From: a virus
Length of the DNA stretch: 33,132 nucleotides
Virus record (IMG/VR): IMGVR_UViG_3300027861_000114
Location: 1-33,132 of that record
Direction: 5' to 3' (one strand)
Shown: positions 15,381 to 22,584 of the stretch, piece after piece
Position numbering within the stretch: the first letter of the stretch is position 1
Layout of the letters: each line of letters begins with the position of its first letter
Translations under genes and position numbers: made by a program
The notes under the pieces: model-generated
Database searches by the model: none
The model's input: only the letters and a program-made list of their open reading frames with translations
Told to the model about the DNA's origin: nothing

Positions 15381-17930
15381 ATGAAACACGCAAAAGACAA
15401 CTCGAATCTGAAAGTCATAGCTGGGCAACCTCTCAAGGCTGAACTTTGGAATCGAGTTATTGACCGGCTACCGAACAATGATGCAGGACAAGGGACAACT
15501 GTCTCGCTCATCAACAAGGTAGTCGTGCAGTGCAAGGCACATCAAAACATCGACACAACAGAAGTGTGGGCGGTCGATCAGTTTCTTGGTGAGACTGACC
15601 TATACGAAATCGCACCGAGTCATGTCTTAAGTTTGACTGAGGTAGTTTGGCCTGAGCTATGTCACAAGATCGTTGTTGCAGAACGACCTGTCCTGCAAAA
15701 CGAGATCGGTCCATTTGCGTACAACGGAGGTGCAATAGTCGAACTCGCAGACGGAGTAGGTGACTACGCCTTCCCAGATCCCAGTAACCCGCAGGGGATG
15801 AAGCGTGGTAGTTCAGGCTACAAGATCCTGAACCTAGTCGGCACCGACAAGGCTGTAGTTCATCTTGGTGACGTGCAGCAACTGTGGTTGTACAAGCTAA
15901 CGGAAACCTACATAGGAGGGTCGTCAGGCACAGGACACATTCACACGCTGTACGACGAGCAGTTTAGCAATAGTCCAACAACGATTAACTTTGAGATGGA
16001 CTGCAAGCCCGATACGTTAGCGGTTGGGCATACAGGCTACTGCATGTTTGCTGACGGAGCATTCTGGGCAATCGACAACTGTTCTACAGGTGGCACTGGC
16101 ACACAGACGAAGCGAGTGCGATTCGTTCTTGAAAACAAGTTCAACGATACGGGGCAAGCGTTAGCGAACGTGCTTGATAGCTTTGGCAACACAGGGTTGA
16201 TTCGAGGTGATCAGGTTGTAGTCAATGATCCGCGTAAGTTATTTGCTCACGCGATCGGTTATCAGAACATGAACTTCACACCTCCTGCCATCTCGGACTT
16301 CCCGTGTGGTGGATCTATCGGGTACGCAATCTGGACCGAGGCACCGAACACAGATCCACCATCAACTGCGGACTACCCACGCTACGAGGTCGAGCAGTGT
16401 ACGCAGACAGTAGAACGAATGAAAGTTTATGTCTACGAGTCTGGTTCCAGCGGCAGCGGTACAGACAAGAGTCGACCGACAGGACGAATGCCAACAGACG
16501 ATGACGGTTGTTGGTTGTACTTCAACGACAGAAACAACTTCGCTTCACGTTGGCCTGACGTAGACTACTGCGAGAGTTGGCAGGACGTAACCGATCCTGA
16601 AATCCTCCCGATCTACAAGTACAAAGTGTTTGCGACGAACCCGCATAGGTTTTCGGCCAAGCGTGGTTCGTGGTGCATTATCGAGAAGAACACGACACCG
16701 CAACGAGCCGAGAACGCTTGCAACGACCTTACGCCGTACGCAGGTTTCAGTGATCCGGTTCCTCAGTGGGTTATATCCGAAGTGGAGCTACCTCTTGCTC
16801 GCTGGATCGCTGTTACGTTTGACACAACTACAGCAGGACAAGACGTATGGAATTACGGAGGTCAGTTTGCCGAAGGTGAAGATCCTTCGTTTGCGTACTT
16901 CCCAGATGCCGTGAACCTTAAAGATCGCATCAAGACAGCACCGACCTTGAACACAGGTTGTCTTGTAAAGGGCGAACCGGGCTGGGCATTCTGGGATCCG
17001 AACCAACAGCAATACAATGTGGTCGTGACCAACTCTGCGTTGTACGGTACCGCTGTTGAAGTCAAGGCTATAGCGACGACAGAAATGGCCGATGCCTTGT
17101 TATCAGCGAGTGAATGTCAAATCACCTACAAGGAACTCAGTACATTTTCAGCATTCGGAATGATTGAAGGTCCAGAACCTGACAACTGCGAAGCTGAAAT
17201 CACAGACCAGACGATCAACATGGGGCTCGTTCCGCAGACTGTTGTCGCAGGCGTGACTAGGGTCGGTGACACCTTCTGCTTCGATTACGAACAAGTCTAT
17301 GTTTGCAAGTCTGTCAATCTTCCAGACGAATGCTTGTATGTTTGCTGCGACCCGCCTGTCGAAACAGGTTGCTGTGAAAATTACGATGGCACGTACACGC
17401 CGGATCAAACGCAAGTGGACTGCGAAGCAGCAGGAGGAACCTACATGGGCAACGGTTCTGCTTGTCCGGGCCCGTGTGTTGAGTGTGACATTTGCACGAA
17501 TTGCGATGGTGTGATTCTTTCTCCGCAGTCAATCAAAACTGGACTCGGTGCCGACCCTAGCTTTGCTGAGTCAGAGTTTGTCAAAGACAGTTGTTCCGTT
17601 ACTTCAAATTGCAAAGTGACTTGTACCGGCGTGTGGACTTCGCCCGGCCTACCGGACGTAGCAGGAACCGTAAGTTGGGAACTAAAGACAGACTCATTCG
17701 GTAACTGCTACATCGAACAGACTGCAAGCCCCGCAACTGTAAATGGATTTGAGGTTGATGGGTGGAAGCTACTTGCATCGGGCTACACAAATTGTTGCGA
17801 TGATGTATACGGATCATCGGACGGTGGGGGATACGAACCGTTGAACGGACAGGATCCATCAACGGAAGTTTGGGACGAGCTTAATGTCGATGCGGATTGT
17901 TGTGACGTAGGTAGCGGAGGAGGTCCGTGA
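15381..17930 (+). CDS. large tail-tip or fibre protein with Cys-rich C-terminus
   Basis: 849 aa. The N-terminal 600 residues are a beta-rich structural protein without recognised motif (starts VIAGQPLKAELWNRVIDRLP). From about residue 640 it becomes very Cys-rich; residues about 664-697 form TGCCENYDGTYTPDQ, DCEAAGGTYMGNG and CPGPC, a small disulfide-type repeat (GaCC...G.C....a.C...gGtw.G...C) that I associate with secreted planctomycete proteins. More Cys pairs follow to the end. It probably lies at the tail tip and contacts the host. Its Cys content is unlike other structural genes here and may be host-derived. It abuts the next gene as TGATG. Confidence 0.6.
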   Translation: MKHAKDNSNLKVIAGQPLKAELWNRVIDRLPNNDAGQGTTVSLINKVVVQCKAHQNIDTTEVWAVDQFLGETDLYEIAPSHVLSLTEVVWPELCHKIVVAERPVLQNEIGPFAYNGGAIVELADGVGDYAFPDPSNPQGMKRGSSGYKILNLVGTDKAVVHLGDVQQLWLYKLTETYIGGSSGTGHIHTLYDEQFSNSPTTINFEMDCKPDTLAVGHTGYCMFADGAFWAIDNCSTGGTGTQTKRVRFVLENKFNDTGQALANVLDSFGNTGLIRGDQVVVNDPRKLFAHAIGYQNMNFTPPAISDFPCGGSIGYAIWTEAPNTDPPSTADYPRYEVEQCTQTVERMKVYVYESGSSGSGTDKSRPTGRMPTDDDGCWLYFNDRNNFASRWPDVDYCESWQDVTDPEILPIYKYKVFATNPHRFSAKRGSWCIIEKNTTPQRAENACNDLTPYAGFSDPVPQWVISEVELPLARWIAVTFDTTTAGQDVWNYGGQFAEGEDPSFAYFPDAVNLKDRIKTAPTLNTGCLVKGEPGWAFWDPNQQQYNVVVTNSALYGTAVEVKAIATTEMADALLSASECQITYKELSTFSAFGMIEGPEPDNCEAEITDQTINMGLVPQTVVAGVTRVGDTFCFDYEQVYVCKSVNLPDECLYVCCDPPVETGCCENYDGTYTPDQTQVDCEAAGGTYMGNGSACPGPCVECDICTNCDGVILSPQSIKTGLGADPSFAESEFVKDSCSVTSNCKVTCTGVWTSPGLPDVAGTVSWELKTDSFGNCYIEQTASPATVNGFEVDGWKLLASGYTNCCDDVYGSSDGGGYEPLNGQDPSTEVWDELNVDADCCDVGSGGGP

Positions 17931-18211
17931 TGCACAAAGGTGTTGGCTCCGTAATTGAAAGCTGGATACCGGACTGGGCGTTGTCTCGCAAACGCAGTTC
18001 GTGCAACTGCAACAAGATCAGAGATGAGATGGACGCACTTGGACCGGACGGAGTTGAAGCGAACATCAAGAAGTACGTCGAACACTTCGTGCATCAACGT
18101 AAGTATCTTCGTCGAAAGTTTCGAGTAGCTCCCGACTTGTTGCTGCGAGCTTGGGTCGAACTCATGATCAAGAACGCTTGCAACAGAGTTCGTAGGCACG
18201 ATCGAAAGTAG
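17930..18211 (+). CDS. small conserved-looking protein at the end of the tail operon
   Basis: 93 aa (GTG at 17927 would add one Met). SCNCNKIRDEMDALGPDGVE and a basic helical C-terminus. The CxC plus KCxxYxxxMDxxGPDGCE-like pattern recalls small proteins in planctomycete phages and prophages, from memory only. Its start overlaps the tail-tip stop. Function unknown. Confidence 0.55.
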   Translation: MHKGVGSVIESWIPDWALSRKRSSCNCNKIRDEMDALGPDGVEANIKKYVEHFVHQRKYLRRKFRVAPDLLLRAWVELMIKNACNRVRRHDRK

Positions 18212-18367
18212 CTTCTCTGAACGCAGTCTGCGTTCCCCCCTCGGCCCCTCGTCGCTTACGAAAATAGGCTCGTTCTAGGGTAGCCCGAAAAGAAACCTCA
18301 GAAATTCGAAAAAAACTTCCCGCCCCACAATGGTGCTGTACAGCGAAAGGGGAACAAAATCGAAGTA

Positions 18368-18403
18368 GGGGGCTAATTGATCTGGTAAGGGGGGGGCTAA
18401 TTG
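18368..18403 (+). repeat. two direct copies of GGGGGCTAATTG
   Basis: The 12-mer occurs at 18368-18379 and 18392-18403, 24 bases apart, so about two helical turns. That spacing suits paired binding sites for a regulator or origin protein. The second copy is preceded by extra G. No protein partner can be named. Confidence 0.5.
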
Positions 18404-18930
18404 TTTCTAATTCAGTAAGTGAGGTTAGCTACCTCCAACACTGATCTTTAACAATTTGGTTTAACGCATCCGGCAGTGATCTGAGTCGTCCGGAGATTCC
18501 CTATCGAGGGGGTTATTAACTTTCTGAACTACGAGAGCGAGTTCGAAACGAAACGCAAAGCCTTTCAGTTTCAAATTCAATCAGAGTCATTCAGCGAACC
18601 CCCCTTCGAGACACAACCAAGTCGCAAGCTGGAACCTAGTCGATGCGGAGCGGGAATCACAAACATCGTATGAGTGTTGCGGGTAAGTCTTTCGAACCCC
18701 GACCTACCGCCGGATGAGGCGGGATCTCAAGGACAGTACTTTCAGTGTTGACCCCTCTGAGCTACGAACGAAGAACACAAGCCGCATAGCCGCTTAGCTG
18801 TTCCGAGAACGAGTCAGAGAATCACGAAGGAACCTGATAGCTACAAAGAGATCGTTCAGATAGAGCCAACGACGCAGTCTAGCCGCAAGCTAGTCGAGCC
18901 GAGACGCAACACACCTGACCTAGTCAGTAA

Positions 18931-18963
18931 CTTTCACAGGACAAGTCCCTGTGTGAGTGAAAG
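18931..18963 (+). other. hairpin immediately upstream of hammerhead A
   Basis: CTTTCA (18931-18936) pairs with TGAAAG (18958-18963), enclosing CAGGAC/GTCC(C)TG with an AA loop and one bulged C. It ends 2 bases before the ribozyme, so it may insulate ribozyme folding or remain as the 3' part of the cleaved leader. Confidence 0.5.
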
Positions 18964-18965
18964 CG

Positions 18966-19017
18966 GTCGGTCGCATGACATTAGTAGTCATGCCTGATGA
19001 GTAACTTCGAAACCGAT
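18966..19017 (+). ncRNA. hammerhead ribozyme A (type III-like, stem III open)
   Basis: Stem III 5' strand GTCGGT (18966-18971) pairs with ACCGAT (19012-19017). The cleavage triplet GUC is 18970-18972, predicted cut after C18972. Stem I is GCATGAC/GTCATGC (18973-18979 with 18987-18993, 7 bp, 7-base loop). The core CTGATGA is 18994-19000 and GAAA is 19009-19012, with the required A-U pair next to the cut. Stem II is unusually short: G19001-C19008 plus little else. All catalytic core positions are intact. The cleaved mRNA would have a 61-nt 5' UTR before the start at 19034. The weak stem II is the main doubt. Confidence 0.78.
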
Positions 19018-19033
19018 AACAGGAACAGAGACA

Positions 19034-19321
19034 ATGACAAAACTTACAGCAGTCGGCGTAGCAAACGCAATCGCATCCGTGCTTCAAGCATCCGGTGATT
19101 CAGACTACGCAGCACAGCAGTTACAGGCAATCAGCAACGCACTGCTCGACGGAGTAGCAGACAAGCAAGAGCAACTCGAAGAATCCTTGATGCACCACTA
19201 CGGTGATGGCACTGAGATGAGGCGGCTAACATTCTGCGAGAACCTTGGCGACCTCCTTGGCGACAGGGCAATCGAACTTGACGACACGTTTTACGCAGAC
19301 GCTCCCGAAGCTGACCTGTAG
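19034..19321 (+). CDS. unknown small acidic early protein
   Basis: 95 aa, mainly helical (VANAIASVLQASGDSDYAAQ) and acidic at the end. AGGA at 19021-19024 serves the ATG. First gene of the early operon, 17 bases after hammerhead A, so its mRNA is probably generated by ribozyme cleavage. No family recognised. Confidence 0.65.
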   Translation: MTKLTAVGVANAIASVLQASGDSDYAAQQLQAISNALLDGVADKQEQLEESLMHHYGDGTEMRRLTFCENLGDLLGDRAIELDDTFYADAPEADL

Positions 19322-19354
19322 GACACGCAGCACACTTTCACTTTCAATACTTAC

Positions 19355-19362
19355 ACCGGAGA
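19355..19362 (+). promoter_or_regulatory. extended ribosome site ACCGGAGA
   Basis: ACCGGAGA precedes the ATG at 19370, with GGAG 8 bases before the start. The same 8-mer precedes the starts at 20695, 23214, 25765 and 26188/26191, usually with TTAC or CTAC just upstream. Confidence 0.6.
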
Positions 19363-19369
19363 CAGAGAC

Positions 19370-19828
19370 ATGACGAAGAACACAAACGTAGAACACGCAA
19401 ACTCATTCGAAGCTACTATCACTTTCAAGAGTCGAGAAGATGCAGCACGTTGGCGACGACGATTCGATGATGCTGTTCAGTTCAGCAGCGGGTGCAAGAT
19501 GCTGTTATGTGTCGAGGGTGATCCTGATGAGTCGGACCGGCTCAAAGAACTCTGCGACATCCTGCATCAGAATGACGAGACAAAGGATCTCACCTACTTT
19601 CAGTACGGAGTCGAGATTGAGTATTACGTTGCAGTCGTCTATTGCGGACACACTTGGGTTCAAGAGTTCGGCGACTACGACAAGAAGGTAGTCAAGCAGG
19701 AGATCAAAGACTTGAAGTACAGCGACAAGCTCTGCGGCATCCGGCAGCCGTACCAACTGCTGACTGTTCGCAACGATCAGCAGGAGGACATCGACAAAGC
19801 GATTGCAGAATTAGCGGACCCCAAGTAG
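19370..19828 (+). CDS. unknown early protein
   Basis: 152 aa, alpha/beta-looking and charged; contains AARWRRRFDDAVQFSSGCKM and YGVEIEYYVAVVYCGHTWVQ. No known motif. Its TAG stop (19826-19828) is followed without gap by hammerhead B, so its mRNA would end in the ribozyme's stem III hairpin after cleavage. Confidence 0.65.
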   Translation: MTKNTNVEHANSFEATITFKSREDAARWRRRFDDAVQFSSGCKMLLCVEGDPDESDRLKELCDILHQNDETKDLTYFQYGVEIEYYVAVVYCGHTWVQEFGDYDKKVVKQEIKDLKYSDKLCGIRQPYQLLTVRNDQQEDIDKAIAELADPK

Positions 19829-19882
19829 GTCGAAACGCCTTCGGGCGTCAGGGCAGGTTGGCTACCTGTCCTCTGATGAGAC
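19829..19882 (+). ncRNA. hammerhead ribozyme B (type II)
   Basis: Order of parts is that of a type II hammerhead, with stem II open: GTC (19829-19831), GAAA (19832-19835), stem III ACGCC/GGCGT (19835-19839 with 19844-19848) closed by a TTCG tetraloop, cleavage C19849, stem I AGGGCAGGT/ACCTGTCCT (19850-19858 with 19864-19872, 9 bp, one G-T), core CTGATGA (19873-19879), GAC (19880-19882) pairing back to GTC. Every invariant core base is present. It fills the gap directly after the previous stop. Cleavage would leave a 67-nt 5' UTR on the mRNA starting at 19917. Confidence 0.9.
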
Positions 19883-19916
19883 AAGCCAGTAACAATTCTT
19901 CCAACAGGAAAACACA

Positions 19917-20657
19917 ATGAAGATCGTATCAAGCATCAAGACTCTCGCAAGCAACATCCGTTTCCTTTGCACTCTTGACATGACGGAGCAGCACAAGTTG
20001 CTCAAGCAGGTTGAGAGAACACAGCTACGACAGGAGGATAACATTGAATCCTTCGGTCACAGGCTTGATGACATGCCAGAGTCGATAGAGCAATCAGTCA
20101 GCAGTGCGATGGACAACTACGAGATCGAAGGTGACATTCGAGACGCTATCGACGCATACGACTTTACCCCATACCTCGAAGAACTCGCAGAGAACATCGA
20201 CATTAGCGACGAGATCAGGGAAGCACTGGGTGACATTGAAGACAACATAGACTTCGACACTCACATTGAAAACTATGTCGAGTACAACATCGACTTCGAT
20301 GCCATCGTTGCAGATCACATGGACATGAGCAGCATCGCAGACATAGTTGATGAACGCATCGAGGGTAACGACTTCGGAGGAACCTTCGAGGAACTCACCG
20401 AGAAGGTACAGAACCTTGAGCTACAGCAAGCATCACTTGTGCAAGGCTTGAGCGTAAGGTTCGGTAAGCTCGCACAGTCATTGATGTTCAGCACCGACTG
20501 GTCGCAGGACGCAGAGGTTCAGGAAGCAGAGATCAACGAGGCATTGTCTGCAGAGGTTCAGGAAGCAGAGATCAACGAGGCATTGTCTAATGCAAACAAC
20601 GATCCAATCCTTGAGATCCTTCAAGCAGTCGAAGCAGAGAAGCAAAGCAAAGAGTAG
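19917..20657 (+). CDS. acidic coiled protein with tandem repeat
   Basis: 246 aa, strongly acidic. The middle (residues about 60-150) is Asp/Glu/Ile rich (IDISDEIREALGDIEDNIDF). Residues 199-224 are two identical 13-residue units, AEVQEAEINEALS, encoded by a perfect 39-base tandem duplication. Acidic, helical phage proteins of this kind can mimic DNA or act as inhibitors, but nothing here proves that. AGGA at 19905-19910 serves the start. Confidence 0.6.
   Translation: MKIVSSIKTLASNIRFLCTLDMTEQHKLLKQVERTQLRQEDNIESFGHRLDDMPESIEQSVSSAMDNYEIEGDIRDAIDAYDFTPYLEELAENIDISDEIREALGDIEDNIDFDTHIENYVEYNIDFDAIVADHMDMSSIADIVDERIEGNDFGGTFEELTEKVQNLELQQASLVQGLSVRFGKLAQSLMFSTDWSQDAEVQEAEINEALSAEVQEAEINEALSNANNDPILEILQAVEAEKQSKE
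20511..20588 (+). repeat. 39-base perfect tandem duplication inside a gene
   Basis: Copy one is 20511-20549 and copy two 20550-20588, identical base for base and a multiple of three, adding 13 residues (AEVQEAEINEALS) to the acidic protein. Perfect identity suggests a recent duplication. Confidence 0.9.
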
Positions 20658-20679
20658 TAGCCATGTTGAACTTACCCAT

Positions 20680-20687
20680 ACCGGAGA
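20680..20687 (+). promoter_or_regulatory. extended ribosome site ACCGGAGA
   Basis: Second copy of the ACCGGAGA element, 7 bases before the ATG at 20695 and preceded by CTTACCCAT. It decides the start of this gene, because the open frame itself runs back to 20590. Confidence 0.6.
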
Positions 20688-20694
20688 CAGAATT

Positions 20695-21144
20695 ATGCAG
20701 ACCGTTACCTATCTATCACATGAAATCACAGACGCGACTACGCAGAACGACAAGATCCCGAAACCCAAGCTAGATCAGTTTGGATACACGCGTAGCTCAG
20801 GTTCACCGACAGAGTATCGCTTGAAGTTCGAGGGGTCGAGTCGTTGGTTTCGCGTGTACTGCTTGCAGTTTTCAAATGCTGCCTCACACTTCATAAGGTA
20901 CAAGAACGACCGCTTGTACTTGAAGGGTTCGCATTGGGATGACATCACCGACTTGGCAGCACAAGAGAAGTCGAAGCGGAGTAGTCATGTCGGACAGATC
21001 GTTGTACTCAACGAACTTCCAGACGCAGTACGCTGGGAGATCCTTGAAGTGAGTGATCACGATGGAATGTTCACCGTGCGAGAAGAAGGTACTGACTACC
21101 GTCCGCAGTTGATTCATTCTTCGCAGATTCACAAGCGAGTATGA
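20695..21144 (+). CDS. unknown early protein
   Basis: 149 aa. The part YTRSSGSPTEYRLKFEGSSR and WFRVYCLQF looks like a small beta domain; the C-terminal third (VVLNELPDAVRWEILEVSDH) also looks beta-rich. No family recognised. Start chosen by the ACCGGAGA element. Two bases after its stop begins hammerhead C. Confidence 0.6.
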   Translation: MQTVTYLSHEITDATTQNDKIPKPKLDQFGYTRSSGSPTEYRLKFEGSSRWFRVYCLQFSNAASHFIRYKNDRLYLKGSHWDDITDLAAQEKSKRSSHVGQIVVLNELPDAVRWEILEVSDHDGMFTVREEGTDYRPQLIHSSQIHKRV

Positions 21145-21146
21145 GA

Positions 21147-21200
21147 GTCGAAACGCCTTCGGGCGTCTGCGGGGTTCCGTCCTACCCGCACTGATGAGAC
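21147..21200 (+). ncRNA. hammerhead ribozyme C (type II)
   Basis: GTC (21147-21149), GAAA (21150-21153), stem III ACGCC/GGCGT (21153-21157 with 21162-21166) with a TTCG loop, cleavage C21167, stem I TGCGGG/CCCGCA (21168-21173 with 21185-21190, 11-base loop), core CTGATGA (21191-21197), GAC (21198-21200). The stem II/III half is identical to ribozyme B over 21 bases, while stem I is different in sequence but still pairs, which is compensatory evidence that the structure is selected. Cleavage leaves a 68-nt 5' UTR before the start at 21236. Confidence 0.9.
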
Positions 21201-21235
21201 AGGACACAACTACTCGATCTTCAAGGATCAATGCT

Positions 21236-22177
21236 ATGACTACTACACTTATAAGCCCAGTTCAGCAGGCTGTTCGCGATCACCTTGCATCAGAGTTTAC
21301 AAGGGAGGTTATCAAGGTTCCATTGTCTGGTCCCGATAACATGCCGAGTCCGCACTACGGCTTGTGCTTTGATGATGCAGAGAGCAGGGAGGATTGGATG
21401 CGATGCACAGTCAAGAAGGGTTACATCCCGCATACCCGCGAGGACGTAGCAGTGCTGTCCGAGACTGTAGCTGCCGGACTCGATCTCGAACTTGATCAGG
21501 TGAAGATCAGTGCATTCTTTAAGCCGCATACTGGTCATCGCGTTGCAGTCCAGCCGACTATCGGATACCGGAAGGCTTTGTCTGCAAGTCCGCTTGATAC
21601 CTTGTGGCCAAAGTTCATTATCAACGCGAACTACGGAGGTTCATTTACTGCACAGTGCGGCATGTACCGCGATGCTTGTTCGAACATGCAGATGATGCGA
21701 AGGGTAGAACACACGACCGTATCCCTGCGGCACGTTGGTAACTTCCGCGACAACTTCGATGACACAGTATCGCAGTGGCAGTCATTGTCTGCGAGGTTCG
21801 ACAGCATCGTTGAAGCGGCTAACCACTTTCGAGAGACAGAGGTTCGTGCTGCCGACTTCTACAACAGCCTGTACCCTGAGCCGAGTGCCGCTGATACCGC
21901 TGCGAAGCACAGGCGTCACAAAGAGAAGCTCAGGTCGATGATGTCACGCTTGCTCAAGGAGCGAAACAAGATCGGCAACACAACAGCAGACGTTGTGAAG
22001 TGTAACCTTTGGGAGCTAGTCAACAGCGTGACAGGATTCGTGCAGCACGACAAACGCAAGACTAGGGACGGCAAGAAACTCGATCCTGTTACGAAGTCGT
22101 TCTTAGGTGTTGCCGACAAAGAGTGTGACAAGGCTTGGGATTACGCATTCGATGCAGTGCCGTTTGCTGCAGCGTAG
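21236..22177 (+). CDS. DUF932-like protein
   Basis: 313 aa. The central block GGSFTAQCGMYRDACSNMQM (residues about 134-153), then TVSLRHVGNFRDNF, matches the pattern of DUF932/phage-plasmid-like proteins (short DGS...f....vCsNgm, then hrH.gn). The family is common on phages and plasmids and has no settled function. The C-terminus (about 205-313) is basic and helical. Start at 21236 (MTTTLIS) after AAGGAT; the open frame reaches back to 21194 but overlaps the ribozyme. It stands alone between ribozymes C and D. Confidence 0.65.
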   Translation: MTTTLISPVQQAVRDHLASEFTREVIKVPLSGPDNMPSPHYGLCFDDAESREDWMRCTVKKGYIPHTREDVAVLSETVAAGLDLELDQVKISAFFKPHTGHRVAVQPTIGYRKALSASPLDTLWPKFIINANYGGSFTAQCGMYRDACSNMQMMRRVEHTTVSLRHVGNFRDNFDDTVSQWQSLSARFDSIVEAANHFRETEVRAADFYNSLYPEPSAADTAAKHRRHKEKLRSMMSRLLKERNKIGNTTADVVKCNLWELVNSVTGFVQHDKRKTRDGKKLDPVTKSFLGVADKECDKAWDYAFDAVPFAAA

Positions 22178-22190
22178 TATCGCCCTGTGA

Positions 22191-22253
22191 ATCGAAACGG
22201 CACGTTGGCTGCGTGTCGTCTGTTGCGAAGTGGTTTCGCAATACTGATGAGAC
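22191..22253 (+). ncRNA. hammerhead ribozyme D (type II, divergent)
   Basis: GAAA (22194-22197), stem III ACGGCACG/CGTGTCGT (22197-22204 with 22212-22219, one G-T, 7-base loop), cleavage C22220, stem I TGTTGCGAA/TTCGCAATA (22221-22229 with 22235-22243, one G-T, 5-base loop), core CTGATGA (22244-22250), GAC (22251-22253). Stem II is weaker than in B and C: ATC at 22191-22193 gives only two pairs with GA. Stems I and III differ in sequence from B and C yet still fold. It starts 13 bases after the DUF932 stop and leaves a 52-nt 5' UTR before 22273. Confidence 0.85.
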
Positions 22254-22272
22254 ATACCTACAGGATAAACAG

Positions 22273-22584
22273 ATGACCAAAGTTACAGAGAAGCCAGAGT
22301 TCAATTCTATCTACGATCGTGTCGACGACGCAGCGATGTCAAGACTGACATTTGCTTTGTCGTGTATTGCAATGGGCGATGACATTACTGACGACGAAAC
22401 GTATTTGAAAAGCGAAATTATGAGACTAACAGATCTTGTTACGCGAATGGAACTTCGAATGTCAACAGCACGTCCATTCAAGTCTGCATCTTCGTTCTAC
22501 AGACGACAGATCGTAGTAGTCCAACAGTTTATTGATGCACACAAAACAGAACTTACAGCAAGGACAAAACACAATGACAACTAG
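22273..22584 (+). CDS. unknown small helical protein
   Basis: 103 aa, almost all helix (EIMRLTDLVTRMELRM, FYRRQIVVVQQFIDAH). Start at 22273 after ACAGGATAAACAG; the open frame to 22135 would overlap the ribozyme. It overlaps the ribbon-helix-helix gene by 11 bases. No family recognised. Confidence 0.6.
   Translation: MTKVTEKPEFNSIYDRVDDAAMSRLTFALSCIAMGDDITDDETYLKSEIMRLTDLVTRMELRMSTARPFKSASSFYRRQIVVVQQFIDAHKTELTARTKHNDN

Larger units (their letters stand above)
18212..19033 (+). promoter_or_regulatory. 822-base non-coding leader between tail and early operons
   Basis: No convincing gene on either strand. It contains a 7-bp hairpin GAACGCA/TGCGTTC at 18219-18235 followed by six C and no T (weak terminator), two copies of GGGGGCTAATTG (18368-18379 and 18392-18403), hairpins at 18421-18435 (GAGGT/ACCTC), 18879-18893 (CTAGC/GCTAG), 18915-18927 (CTGAC/GTCAG) and 18931-18963, and a hammerhead ribozyme at 18966-19017. 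The density of hairpins near the right end suggests the transcribed leader of the early operon; the left half may hold promoters or an origin, but I cannot point to a certain -35/-10 pair. Confidence 0.5.
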
